From NCBI GenBank assembly GCA_023248955.1, contig JAHFDP010000002.1:1-64000 (forward strand): DNA of 64,000 bases, given 5' to 3'. Below, in pieces: positions 7,723 through 16,001 of this stretch. This DNA is from Deltaproteobacteria bacterium. Its GTDB lineage: Bacteria > Myxococcota > Myxococcia > Myxococcales > JAHFDP01. Under the pieces are notes generated by a model. It was not told the DNA's origin, ran no database searches, and saw only the letters and a list, made by a program, of their open reading frames with translations. Numbering within the stretch: position 1 is the first letter of the stretch; each line of letters opens with the position of its first letter. Position numbers and translations under genes: made by a program.

Positions 7723-8583
7723 TTAACTGCTCTCTTGGGTGAATGGTCCGTCGCCTCGACCGCCGATTCGGGCGTTCACGCCGATGCAGGTTTCTTTTCC
7801 CGCGCGCAGAAACGTCACCGGCGGCAAGGACGACTCTTTCGTTGAAAAAAGGAGGGCGTAGCGTGCATGCGCCGGCTTTTCAGCTTCGACCACCGCATGA
7901 ATGGTGCGCATCCGCTGCGCTGACACCACCCCTTCTTCCTCGCTCAATTTCACGACAAAGCATTGAGCAATGACAACCGGCCGCGAAAGCGTCGAATTGC
8001 GTCCAATAACCGCGCTCTTTCCAATGATGAATCCTGGATAAGGCCAGACCGATTCAATGACCCGTGACTCGGTTTCGGCAAACAAACGTAAGGCGAGACG
8101 GAGCCCTTCGGCGGTACCGCGTTTCTGGTGTAGCTCCGGCGCCCGCTGAATGATTTCCCGCCGCCGCGATTCGCTCCAGCCTTCTTGCGAAGGCAGCGCT
8201 AGCCAGCTGGCTAGCCATGGGAGAAAATGCTCGGGCGTGAGCCTCGGATCGAACGTGGTGTGCTGAAACGAAACGCGCTCTTCAATGGATGCACTCAGGT
8301 GCTGCTGAATCAATAAGAACCGTTTAAGGAAATCGCCATTTTCCTCGTCTGCATCTTCGTAAATAGCCGGGAGATGGACGCGCCAGCTTTTCGTGGCCAC
8401 CTCGAGACGAATTGGACCGTCGAGCGCAGCACCTTCCTTCGGGTGCTGCGCGACGACCTGGAGCGACTCGCCGTCGCTTTCCACCAAGTGAACTTCGACC
8501 GCGGCGCCCACGCGTTGTTGCGCTAGACAACGCGCTTCTGGCAGTGCTAGCCCAATCAGGTTTGGTGCACGATGACCATTCAT
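7723..8583 (-). CDS. gpI-like phage tail protein with N-terminal PASTA-like domain
   Basis: 286 residues. Residues 8-65 (LIGLALPEARCLAQQRVGA ... VVAQHPKEGAALDGPIRLEV) have the shape of a PASTA repeat. The rest is the tail protein domain TIGR02242 (P2 gpI / Afp12 region): WRVHLPAIYEDADEEN near 68, then LKRFLLIQQHLSASIEE, TPEHFLPWLASWLAL, and HQKRGTAEGLRLALRLF. This family sits in the baseplate wedge and recruits tail fibres. It overlaps the end of the J-like baseplate gene by 4 bases, so the two are coupled, which fits assembly of one wedge complex. Confidence 0.88.
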   Translation of the reverse strand: MNGHRAPNLIGLALPEARCLAQQRVGAAVEVHLVESDGESLQVVAQHPKEGAALDGPIRLEVATKSWRVHLPAIYEDADEENGDFLKRFLLIQQHLSASIEERVSFQHTTFDPRLTPEHFLPWLASWLALPSQEGWSESRRREIIQRAPELHQKRGTAEGLRLALRLFAETESRVIESVWPYPGFIIGKSAVIGRNSTLSRPVVIAQCFVVKLSEEEGVVSAQRMRTIHAVVEAEKPAHARYALLFSTKESSLPPVTFLRAGKETCIGVNARIGGRGDGPFTQESS

Positions 8584-11507
8584 CCGCGGTCCGTGATTTC
8601 CAAATTCACGAGGTGCGGAAGCTCGTCCTCGGCCAGCGCAAGTGCCTCCACACCGAGGCGGCGATCTTCGTCGAAGAGGATTAACGCGGAAATACGATCG
8701 ATGCCTTCGATACTTTCAATGGCTGGAACCAGATCCGCCTTTCCGATCGATCGTCCAAATGGCCAACCCTCTCCGCGCGGTCCGCCCGTGAGCGGATGCA
8801 AAAGGCGGCTCACGCGATCGCGAATCGCCACCTTGGCGCGGTCGGCATTGGCGCCTGCCTTCAACCGAACCACGACCTCCAATGACAGACCGATATAATG
8901 AGGTCTCCCCACGTGCACCTGCGCGGTAATGAGACGTCGACGGTCGATATACGCCGCAATGCGATCGAGCAAATCGCGGCTAGGTACAGCGCGATCGTCG
9001 CCGTCACGCACGCACTTAGGCACTATCAACAAACGGACGGATCCGTCGCGCGCAGATCGTATGCAGTGCGCGCGGGCCACACGACGGCTGGCGGCCAGGG
9101 CCAGCATTTCGTAGTCCTCCGCGGTCACCGCGCGATCCCGATTCTTGATGGAGAACGTGCCGCGCCGCTTGGCTTCCTCGAGCGTCTCCGCATCGGCGCC
9201 GCCATCGGCGGAAAATGAATTCTCCACCTTTTCGACAAAAGCGATGGATTGTTTGAGAACGCTCAACGAATGCGCGCCGACATTGCCGACTATGCCTCCG
9301 CCGATTCGATATTCGCATTGAATTCCGTCGCGCACTGCGGGCGGCACCTGGCTTCGACGCCCATCGCCGAAACGAATCGAACCTTCAATCGGATCGAGAA
9401 CAAAATGGCGCGCCTCGGGTGCGCTGTCGAAGAAGTGCTCCACCTGAGTCCACGGAACCCAACAGCCGTCTGCCGCATCATTTTCGATTGCAAGAGTGCC
9501 ATGCTCCGCTTCGATGGCCCGACGTTCGTCGAGTGACAGTTCGTCGGGCTCTCTCACCCAAAGTTTCGCCTGCGCCAGCACGGGCGCATTGGCCAGCGCC
9601 ATGACCTGATCGGCAGAACCGTCGGACGACCCGACCTGTTCGCGAATGGTCACGGCGTTGAAAGCGTCCACGGCGTTGGCGGTGACCTGCTGCAAAACGG
9701 GCGGCTGATGGTATGCCCCCGATTCAAGTCGCGCGCGCAGCCAATAGAGAACGGCGCCGAAGCGTTCATGCGCGGCGGCGTTTTTCGGGCCTTCGAAGCT
9801 CAAATAGCCCGAGCGAAGAAATCCCTGCGTCCCATCGTCGGGTGCGAGATCAGTCCAGCGCCCGCCGTCCCAATACTCCCACGCCACGCGCGGTCCGCGC
9901 TTTGGCTCGCCATCCTCGCTCTCTTCGAGCTTGAAATAGAGCGTGATCGTTTCTCGTGGAAACGCTTCCAGGAACCCGAAATAGACCGCCGGGCTGGCAT
10001 CTTGGTACGGAAGAAATGGCTGAAAGAAAACATAAGGCCGCGACGCGTCGTCTGAATGGTTTCGAAATTGAAAGTCATTCAACGACAGAACGTGCGCGAC
10101 TGGCCGCGGCTCACAAATGTATTTCAGCGCCAATGACCTCATGAATGGCGGCCGCAACGGGAAATCCTGCTTAAAGACCCAATGATCGCCTTGCAGTTCG
10201 TAATTCCCTGGCTCGCCGAAGTGCCCCGCATCGAGGCGCGCGCGGATCCAACGGCTCTTCACTCCGCCCACTTCCGACGCGGCCAAATCCGCCGGACGAT
10301 CAAAACTCACCACGCCGCTCCTTGAAAACGCCATCGATGTATCGAGGAACTGGTGATTTCCCTGTGCGGCGGAAACGCCCATTGGTGTCACGTGCCCCAA
10401 TTCGCTCCAGCGGCGACCGTTCCAATATTCCCAGCACAGCACCAGATCCGGTGAAGGCCCCGGTATCTCCTGGACCGTGGGATCAGCGAGATTGACTTCA
10501 ATGCATACGCGCGCACCTTGTGCTTGAAGCAAGTCGTCGTGCGCCAAATAGAGCGCGCAATCGAATTTCGGCTCTTCGCCAAGTGGATAAAAAGATTTCC
10601 CTTGATCAATGGGCAGAAAGAGAGAGCTGCCGATGTTGACGAAAGCGTGCTCCGGAGTCAGGCCTTCGCCCAGAATCTCCATACGAAGCTGCACACTATC
10701 GAGCTGCACGTCTTGCGGACGCACCAGCGGCTCAATCAATTTTCCGCGTAGCCAGTGTGATTCGATGCCGTGAATGGCCGTCGGCGCAATGGGGTGTCCA
10801 CGAAACGCAAGCCGCCGCGGACCGCTCTGGGCGCGGTCCGGGTCGATCTCGCGCCACCGCCGGCCATCGTAATATTGCCACTCCGTAATCGCGGGCAATG
10901 CCGGCCCCATGGACCCCGGCCTCGGTTCAACAAGGAGATCAATCGCGGCCTCTTCATGAAGCGCGGCCAATTGATCGTCGCCTACATAGAGAAAGCGATC
11001 CACCTCGGTCACGCCTCGAAAGAGCGTTTCCCGCGCCGTCGCCGGATCGTTGAGCGCGGCCGCGTGCTCGGAGACCTCACCGCTTGCCATCGACACCACA
11101 CGCGCCAGACGCAACGGTGAGAGTCTCAAATCACGCGCGGTTTCAAACGTCACCGGATCCACGCCACCGGACTGCTGAGTCGCAACCTGCGTTCCCTTTT
11201 TCACGATCAGGTCGCCCTCCGCACCCTCCGCGGGTGTGAACGTCAACACGGCCCGTGCCGGCTCTGGCGGCAAAAGCCGCACTCCGAGCAGGTCGAGAAA
11301 CGTGAGAAAGTTTTTCTCCGGAACTTTGTTGAGCCGGAAAATCATCATTTCGGTCATCCAGGCATAAAGCTCGATGAGCGTCATGCCCGGATCGGATGGA
11401 TTGTGGTTGGTCCACTCCGGCGTGTACCGCGGAATCAGCCGAACGGCTTCGTCGACAATCTGCCTCCAATTGCGATCGTCGAGATTGGGAATGGGAAGGC
11501 TGGACAT
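8580..11507 (-). CDS. Putative baseplate assembly protein, gpJ-like (Afp11/Pvc11)
   Basis: 975 residues, usual size for the large eCIS baseplate protein (TIGR02243 type). The N-terminus (LDDRNWRQIVDEAVRLIPRY, then PEWTNHNPSDPGMTLIELYA and NKVPEKNFLTFLDLLGV) is the most characteristic part of the family. Repeated YWDG/NGRRWxxL segments fill the middle (about 215, 365 and 560), and the C-terminus holds the J-type FGDGRRSQVPP, NRDRAVTAEDYEMLALAAS and RLLHPLTGG motifs. It should form the wedge that triggers sheath contraction together with the gp25-like protein, whose gene ends 3 bases before this start. Located in the cytosol until particle assembly. Confidence 0.94.
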   Translation of the reverse strand: MSSLPIPNLDDRNWRQIVDEAVRLIPRYTPEWTNHNPSDPGMTLIELYAWMTEMMIFRLNKVPEKNFLTFLDLLGVRLLPPEPARAVLTFTPAEGAEGDLIVKKGTQVATQQSGGVDPVTFETARDLRLSPLRLARVVSMASGEVSEHAAALNDPATARETLFRGVTEVDRFLYVGDDQLAALHEEAAIDLLVEPRPGSMGPALPAITEWQYYDGRRWREIDPDRAQSGPRRLAFRGHPIAPTAIHGIESHWLRGKLIEPLVRPQDVQLDSVQLRMEILGEGLTPEHAFVNIGSSLFLPIDQGKSFYPLGEEPKFDCALYLAHDDLLQAQGARVCIEVNLADPTVQEIPGPSPDLVLCWEYWNGRRWSELGHVTPMGVSAAQGNHQFLDTSMAFSRSGVVSFDRPADLAASEVGGVKSRWIRARLDAGHFGEPGNYELQGDHWVFKQDFPLRPPFMRSLALKYICEPRPVAHVLSLNDFQFRNHSDDASRPYVFFQPFLPYQDASPAVYFGFLEAFPRETITLYFKLEESEDGEPKRGPRVAWEYWDGGRWTDLAPDDGTQGFLRSGYLSFEGPKNAAAHERFGAVLYWLRARLESGAYHQPPVLQQVTANAVDAFNAVTIREQVGSSDGSADQVMALANAPVLAQAKLWVREPDELSLDERRAIEAEHGTLAIENDAADGCWVPWTQVEHFFDSAPEARHFVLDPIEGSIRFGDGRRSQVPPAVRDGIQCEYRIGGGIVGNVGAHSLSVLKQSIAFVEKVENSFSADGGADAETLEEAKRRGTFSIKNRDRAVTAEDYEMLALAASRRVARAHCIRSARDGSVRLLIVPKCVRDGDDRAVPSRDLLDRIAAYIDRRRLITAQVHVGRPHYIGLSLEVVVRLKAGANADRAKVAIRDRVSRLLHPLTGGPRGEGWPFGRSIGKADLVPAIESIEGIDRISALILFDEDRRLGVEALALAEDELPHLVNLEITDRG

Positions 11508-11510
11508 GGA

Positions 11511-11903
11511 TTAGCTGCCGGTCAAATAAAAGGGAAACACCAGGTTATGAACCGAATTGGTGGCGCGAATTTCGTAACGGACATCGACCAGAATTCGCTC
11601 GGGAGAATCGGGATCAGGATTGGCCTCGACTTTGATATTGAGAATGCGGGGCTCCCATTTCTCGAGCGCTTCTTCCACGTGATGGGCCACCAGCGTCTGC
11701 GTCGACGTGTTGTTGGGCGCAAAAACGAAATCGTGAATCGCGCAACCGAACTCGGGACGCATTTGCCGCTCACCTTTCGCGGTTCCGATAATGATGCGAA
11801 CACACGCTTCGATGTTCTGTTCGTATTTGGAGACGGCGACGTTTCCCGCCGGTCCGACGGAAAAGGGGAAACGAAAACCGATGCCGAGGAAATTGCTGCG
11901 CAC
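11511..11903 (-). CDS. gp25/GPW-like baseplate wedge protein (Afp9/Pvc9)
   Basis: 130 residues from a GTG start at 11903 with GGAG upstream. Family features: FLGIGFRFPFSV at the N-terminus, the NIEACVRIIIGTAKGERQMR stretch, RPEFGCAIHDFVFAPN (the conserved RPxFG...DxxF motif), then VEEALEKWEPRI. In T4 and eCIS this small protein contacts the first sheath ring and starts sheath polymerisation. It is the first structural gene of the cluster, 74 bases after the kinase and 3 bases before the J-like gene. Confidence 0.93.
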   Translation of the reverse strand: MRSNFLGIGFRFPFSVGPAGNVAVSKYEQNIEACVRIIIGTAKGERQMRPEFGCAIHDFVFAPNNTSTQTLVAHHVEEALEKWEPRILNIKVEANPDPDSPERILVDVRYEIRATNSVHNLVFPFYLTGS

Positions 11904-11977
11904 GTCGCTCCAGTCGGGGGAAAATGGGCGGCGTGTGGCTACATCGGGCGAAGCTTGGTTTTCTATACGACGATCGG

Positions 11978-12844
11978 TTAGCCGTTCGCGGGCTGCACGA
12001 CGATTCGTCGCAGGTCCTCGAGAATTTCCGAAGCGTCGCCATAGCGATCGTTGCGGTCCTTGGCCAACGCCCGCATGACCACGCCATCGAACGCAGCATT
12101 GCGCGGATCGGCCGACGACGGCGGTGGCGGCGTCTCCTGCTGAATCGCCTCGAGTGCGGTGAGCACACTCGGCCGGTTAAAGGGATTCCGACCGGTCAAC
12201 ATTTCGTAAAGCGTAATGCCGATGGAAAAGAGATCGGAGCGCTTGTCCAGCTTCTGCGCCAGCGCTTGCTCCGGACTCATATAAACAAATTTCCCTTTGA
12301 TCATTCCCGCATCGGTCTGCGTGGTTGAAATCGCCGATTTCGCAATTCCGAAATCGATAATCTTGACGGTGCCATCGTTACCGACGAGCAGGTTGGAGGG
12401 ATTCAAATCACGGTGAATGATGTTGAGCGATCGGCCCTGTTCGTCACACAGATTGTGGGCGTAGGACGCACCCGCGCAAATCTGTTCGGCGATGTCCTTC
12501 ACGGTTTCCAGCGGCAACCGCGCATGCGCTTTCCGGAAACCTCCTAAGATGGCATCCAAGGGATTGCCGCGGACATATTCCATGGCGATAAAAAAGCTGC
12601 CCGCCTCCTCGCCCAATTCGAAAACCTGGACGAAGTTGCGATGCTTCATCCGAGCGGCCAGGCGCGCTTCGAGGAGAAAGGCGTCGACGAATTCCCTGTC
12701 GGAGAGGTGCGCGAGAATTCTCTTGAGAACGAGAATTTTCTTATCGCCAATGGGCCGCTCCTGCTCAGCCAGAAACGTCTCGCCCATGCCCCCGGCGGCA
12801 ATCCGCTCGAGCAGGCGATATTTTCCAAACATACCCGCGGGCAT
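11978..12844 (-). CDS. Hanks-type Ser/Thr protein kinase
   Basis: 288 residues, essentially a bare kinase domain with no membrane helix. Visible motifs: glycine loop AAGGMGE (about 17-22), VLKRI with the ATP-binding Lys near 41, catalytic loop HRDLNPSNLL near 144, DFGIAK near 164, activation segment GKFVYMSPEQAL, and SDLFSIGITLYEMLTG. All key residues are present, so it should be active. It is the first gene in the run, with the gp25-like gene 74 bases downstream. Two FHA proteins in the same cluster could read its phosphothreonines; this mirrors the PpkA/Fha control of type VI secretion and is an inference here. It is divergent from the DUF4159 gene, with about 60 bases between them. Confidence 0.92.
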   Translation of the reverse strand: MPAGMFGKYRLLERIAAGGMGETFLAEQERPIGDKKILVLKRILAHLSDREFVDAFLLEARLAARMKHRNFVQVFELGEEAGSFFIAMEYVRGNPLDAILGGFRKAHARLPLETVKDIAEQICAGASYAHNLCDEQGRSLNIIHRDLNPSNLLVGNDGTVKIIDFGIAKSAISTTQTDAGMIKGKFVYMSPEQALAQKLDKRSDLFSIGITLYEMLTGRNPFNRPSVLTALEAIQQETPPPPSSADPRNAAFDGVVMRALAKDRNDRYGDASEILEDLRRIVVQPANG

Positions 12845-12905
12845 TGGCGAATCCTAACACCACCGGCGACGACCCCCGTTTACGAGTAGATTGACGCTCA
12901 CCACC

Positions 12906-13664
12906 GTGCCTTCTCGTCGCGACCTTCTCCGCGCCATGCTCTCCTTGCCGGCGCTGCTCACCTCTCGCGGTGGCAACGCGTTCGCCTTCGGTGACGCCAC
13001 GCGGCTCGTCTTCGCGCACATTCGTCACGCGGGGCGCTGGGATCCGCATCCTGGCGCGCTCCATCGCTTGGCCTGGGAAATCGACAAACGTACCTCCATC
13101 GACGTTTCGCTCGAACCCAGGCCAATGGGCCTGGCCGATCCCGATCTCTTCCGCGTCCCTTTCTGCGTGCTCACCTCCGACGACGCGCTGCCGCCCTTCG
13201 CTGACGCCGAGCTCGCCAACTTGCGGCGACTGCTTTCGTATGGCGGCCTCCTGCTCATCGACAATGCGCGCGGGCAACCTGGCGGGCCATTCGATCTTTC
13301 GGTGCGGCGCGAATTGGCGCGCCTCTTTCCGTCGGCGCCGCTGGCCCGCGTCCCGCGCGAGCATGTTCTCTACAAAAGTTTCTACCTGCTCGAGGGGCCG
13401 GTCGGCCGCGTGAATACCTCGCCGGATCTGGAAGCCATCGCGCTCTCCGGGCGGCTGGCCGTGATCTACTCCATGAATGATCTTCTTGGGGCCATGGCCA
13501 AAGACGCGCTCGGCAACTGGGAACTGGACGTGGTTCCGGGCGGCGAAGCGCAGCGCGAACAGGCCTTCCGCTTCGGAATTAACCTGGCCATGTATGCGCT
13601 CTGCCTCGATTACAAAGACGATCAAGTTCATCTGCCGTTCATCCTAAAGAGACGACGAATATAG
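12906..13664 (+). CDS. DUF4159 protein with Tat-type signal
   Basis: 252 residues from the GTG at 12906 (VPSRRDLLRAML...), which gives a twin-arginine-like signal peptide SRRDLL ending near NAFA. A TTG at 12891 would add five residues. The body has DUF4159 features: TRLVFAHIRHAGRWDPHPG, RLLSYGGLLLIDNARG near 115, and SMNDLLGAMAKDALGNWE, the conserved asparagine-rich end. DUF4159 proteins lie next to VWA and GATase-like membrane proteins, as here, and in full clusters next to a MoxR ATPase and a DUF58 protein, which I do not see nearby. Function unknown; probably periplasmic. Confidence 0.85.
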   Translation: MPSRRDLLRAMLSLPALLTSRGGNAFAFGDATRLVFAHIRHAGRWDPHPGALHRLAWEIDKRTSIDVSLEPRPMGLADPDLFRVPFCVLTSDDALPPFADAELANLRRLLSYGGLLLIDNARGQPGGPFDLSVRRELARLFPSAPLARVPREHVLYKSFYLLEGPVGRVNTSPDLEAIALSGRLAVIYSMNDLLGAMAKDALGNWELDVVPGGEAQREQAFRFGINLAMYALCLDYKDDQVHLPFILKRRRI

Positions 13665-13672
13665 TATTTTAA

Positions 13673-15955
13673 ATGCCTTCCCGATTCAACGATTGGCGTC
13701 TGACTTCGCTCACGCCACTGCCGACGTGGGCGCTGGCGCTGGCTGCGTTGGCCGCGATCGTCGCGGTGGTCGCGGCGGCACGCGGTCTGCGCTCCGAGCC
13801 GAAACGGTCACGAAAAGGCGTGCTCCTTGCTTTACGCGGCGCGTCCGCGCTGCTGCTCATCTTCTTGATCTTGGAACCGGGCCTCGAGCTCCTCGCCAAG
13901 AGTCCGGTGCGCGCGCGCGTGGCGTTGCTGCTCGATACCTCGCGCTCCATGCGACTGCCCGCATCTCCCGGTGGCGCCTCGCGCGCCGAAGAAGCCGCGC
14001 GGACTTTTGATGCAATGGAATTGCGGACGCTGAACGATCGCTTCGTGGTCGACGCGTTCACGTTTGATGAATCGGCGCAGCCAGCCAACGTCGCGCTCTT
14101 GGGCGATGCCGCCGGCGCTGCTGCTCGCTCGCTGGGGCCACGAACCGACATGCTCGGCGCCATCAATCAAGCAATTCGCGCGGGTGCTGGACGGCCACTC
14201 GCCGGCATCGTGGTGGTGAGCGATGGCGCCGACAACGTCGATCTGCACAACGGCCTGGCGCCCGCGACGCGCGAGGCGCTCCGAAAAATCGAAGCACCGA
14301 TCTTCGGCATTGCCGTCGGTGCAGGCGCGCTCAAAGATCTTGCCATCGAAGATGTGCGCGTCGATGATTTCGCCTTCGTCCGCACCAACGTCGATGTCGA
14401 CGTGACGATTACCGCGCGCGGTTTTCCGCCAACCGAAATGCCGCTCACGCTGCGGCGCGAAGGACAGCTCGTCGCGCAGACTTCGGTTCGCCTCGGTGGC
14501 GACACCAGCGTCGCGCACGCCAAACTCTCGTTCGTGCCGGACGAAACCGGAAAGTTCGCGTTCACCGTTAGCGCGCCGGTCTTCGAAGGTGAAGCGGTTG
14601 CCGAAAACAACCGACGCAGTTTCGTTCTGCAAGTCATCCGCGATCGCGTGCGTGCCCTGCTCGTGGTGGGCCGACCTTCGTGGGACGAACGTTTCCTGCG
14701 ACAGCTCCTCAAGCGCGATCCCAATGTCGACTTGGTGAGCTTTTTTATTTTGCGAACGGCCGCGGACGACACGCACGCCGCGCAGGAAGATCTCTCGCTG
14801 ATCCCGTTTCCAACGGAGGAAATTTTTCGCGATCAACTTAAGACGTTCGACCTCGTCATTTTCCAGAATTTCGGATTTCGCCCCTACCACATGGCGCAAT
14901 ACCTGCCGGGCCTGGCGACCTACGTTCAGGAGGGCGGCGCGTTTGCCATGCTCGGCGGCGAGCAGTCGTTTTCGCTCGGCGACTACGCGGGAACGCCCAT
15001 CGAAGATGTCTTGCCCGTTGCACTTCTGCCGTCGAGCGCACCGGGCGCGGCGATGGAACCGTTCGCACCGCGGCTGACCGAAGCGGGCGCGCGCCATCCG
15101 CTCACGGCACTGGTTCCTGGCGCGGAGCCCAACGCGCAACTTTGGAACGCGCTGCCGAAATTGCCCGGCCACAATCTCGTGGCAAGCGTGAAACCCGGCG
15201 CGCAAGTTCTGCTCGAGGATCCTGCGCGCGATCACGCGCCGGTTTTGGCGATCGGAGAATTTGGACGCGGCCGCTCACTCGCACTCACCACCGATGCCAG
15301 TTGGTACTGGAGCCTCGTCGCATCCGGCGCTGGTGCGTCTCCGCGCGCGTACGAAACGTTTTGGCACAACACGATTCGGTGGCTGGTGCGCGATCCCGCC
15401 TTTACGCCGATGAAGTTGTCAGCGGAGCACGAACGATTCGCCGAGAGCGATCCGATCGCGTTGGAAGCGCACGCGCGAACCGCGGACTATGGGGCGAGCG
15501 CGGGATCGCGTGTGGCCGTGCAGATCGTCGCTGCGGAAGACGGACATCGCGCCGCGCTTGCCGAGGCCGTCGCTGGCGCCGAAGGAGAAGCGCGCGTCGC
15601 CATTCCGTCACTGCCGCCGGGCGCCTACAAGGCGACCGCACGATTCTCGAGCCCCGATGGAACCAAAGAGCTAGGGCGCGCGGACGACGCCTTCGTCGTG
15701 AACAGTGGCGGACCGGAGATCACCGATGCCGCACCGCGTCCAGAATTGTTGCGTGCGCTCGCGGAGGCAACCGGCGGCGACGTCGTTCCAGCGACAGCGG
15801 CGAAGATTTCACGCTTCGCTTACCGCGATCCGCGGCGCGTCGAAATTGGCGAGCGGCAAGTGCGGCCGTTGTGGGATCGGCTCGGAACCATTCTGCTGCT
15901 CGCGATCACGTTGGGCGCCGAATGGATCCTACGCCGGCGATGGGGTTACGCTTAA
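13673..15955 (+). CDS. VWA and glutamine-amidotransferase-like membrane protein
   Basis: 760 residues. N-terminal helices at about 18-40 and 52-72 anchor it. A VWA domain follows with an intact metal site: LLLDTSRSM (DxSxS) near 84, and VVSDGADN near 182. Then a beta domain (about 225-320) and a class I glutamine-amidotransferase-like region from RALLVVGRPSWDERF to GGAFAMLGGEQSFSLGDY, followed by further beta domains and a C-terminal helix (LGTILLLAITLGAEWIL). This layout is common in Myxococcota and Planctomycetes next to DUF4159 genes. It starts 8 bases after that gene, so they form an operon. Function unknown; I would place the large domains outside the inner membrane. Confidence 0.87.
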   Translation: MPSRFNDWRLTSLTPLPTWALALAALAAIVAVVAAARGLRSEPKRSRKGVLLALRGASALLLIFLILEPGLELLAKSPVRARVALLLDTSRSMRLPASPGGASRAEEAARTFDAMELRTLNDRFVVDAFTFDESAQPANVALLGDAAGAAARSLGPRTDMLGAINQAIRAGAGRPLAGIVVVSDGADNVDLHNGLAPATREALRKIEAPIFGIAVGAGALKDLAIEDVRVDDFAFVRTNVDVDVTITARGFPPTEMPLTLRREGQLVAQTSVRLGGDTSVAHAKLSFVPDETGKFAFTVSAPVFEGEAVAENNRRSFVLQVIRDRVRALLVVGRPSWDERFLRQLLKRDPNVDLVSFFILRTAADDTHAAQEDLSLIPFPTEEIFRDQLKTFDLVIFQNFGFRPYHMAQYLPGLATYVQEGGAFAMLGGEQSFSLGDYAGTPIEDVLPVALLPSSAPGAAMEPFAPRLTEAGARHPLTALVPGAEPNAQLWNALPKLPGHNLVASVKPGAQVLLEDPARDHAPVLAIGEFGRGRSLALTTDASWYWSLVASGAGASPRAYETFWHNTIRWLVRDPAFTPMKLSAEHERFAESDPIALEAHARTADYGASAGSRVAVQIVAAEDGHRAALAEAVAGAEGEARVAIPSLPPGAYKATARFSSPDGTKELGRADDAFVVNSGGPEITDAAPRPELLRALAEATGGDVVPATAAKISRFAYRDPRRVEIGERQVRPLWDRLGTILLLAITLGAEWILRRRWGYA

Positions 15956-16001
15956 CGGTCTCGTGCGTACCATTGCCAAGCGATCTGCCAAGGAGTTGCT
16001 G

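Noticed and set aside
13832-15235. Minus-strand open frame (467 codons) opposite the VWA/GATase gene
   Set aside because: No recognisable domain; the plus strand carries intact VWA motifs.
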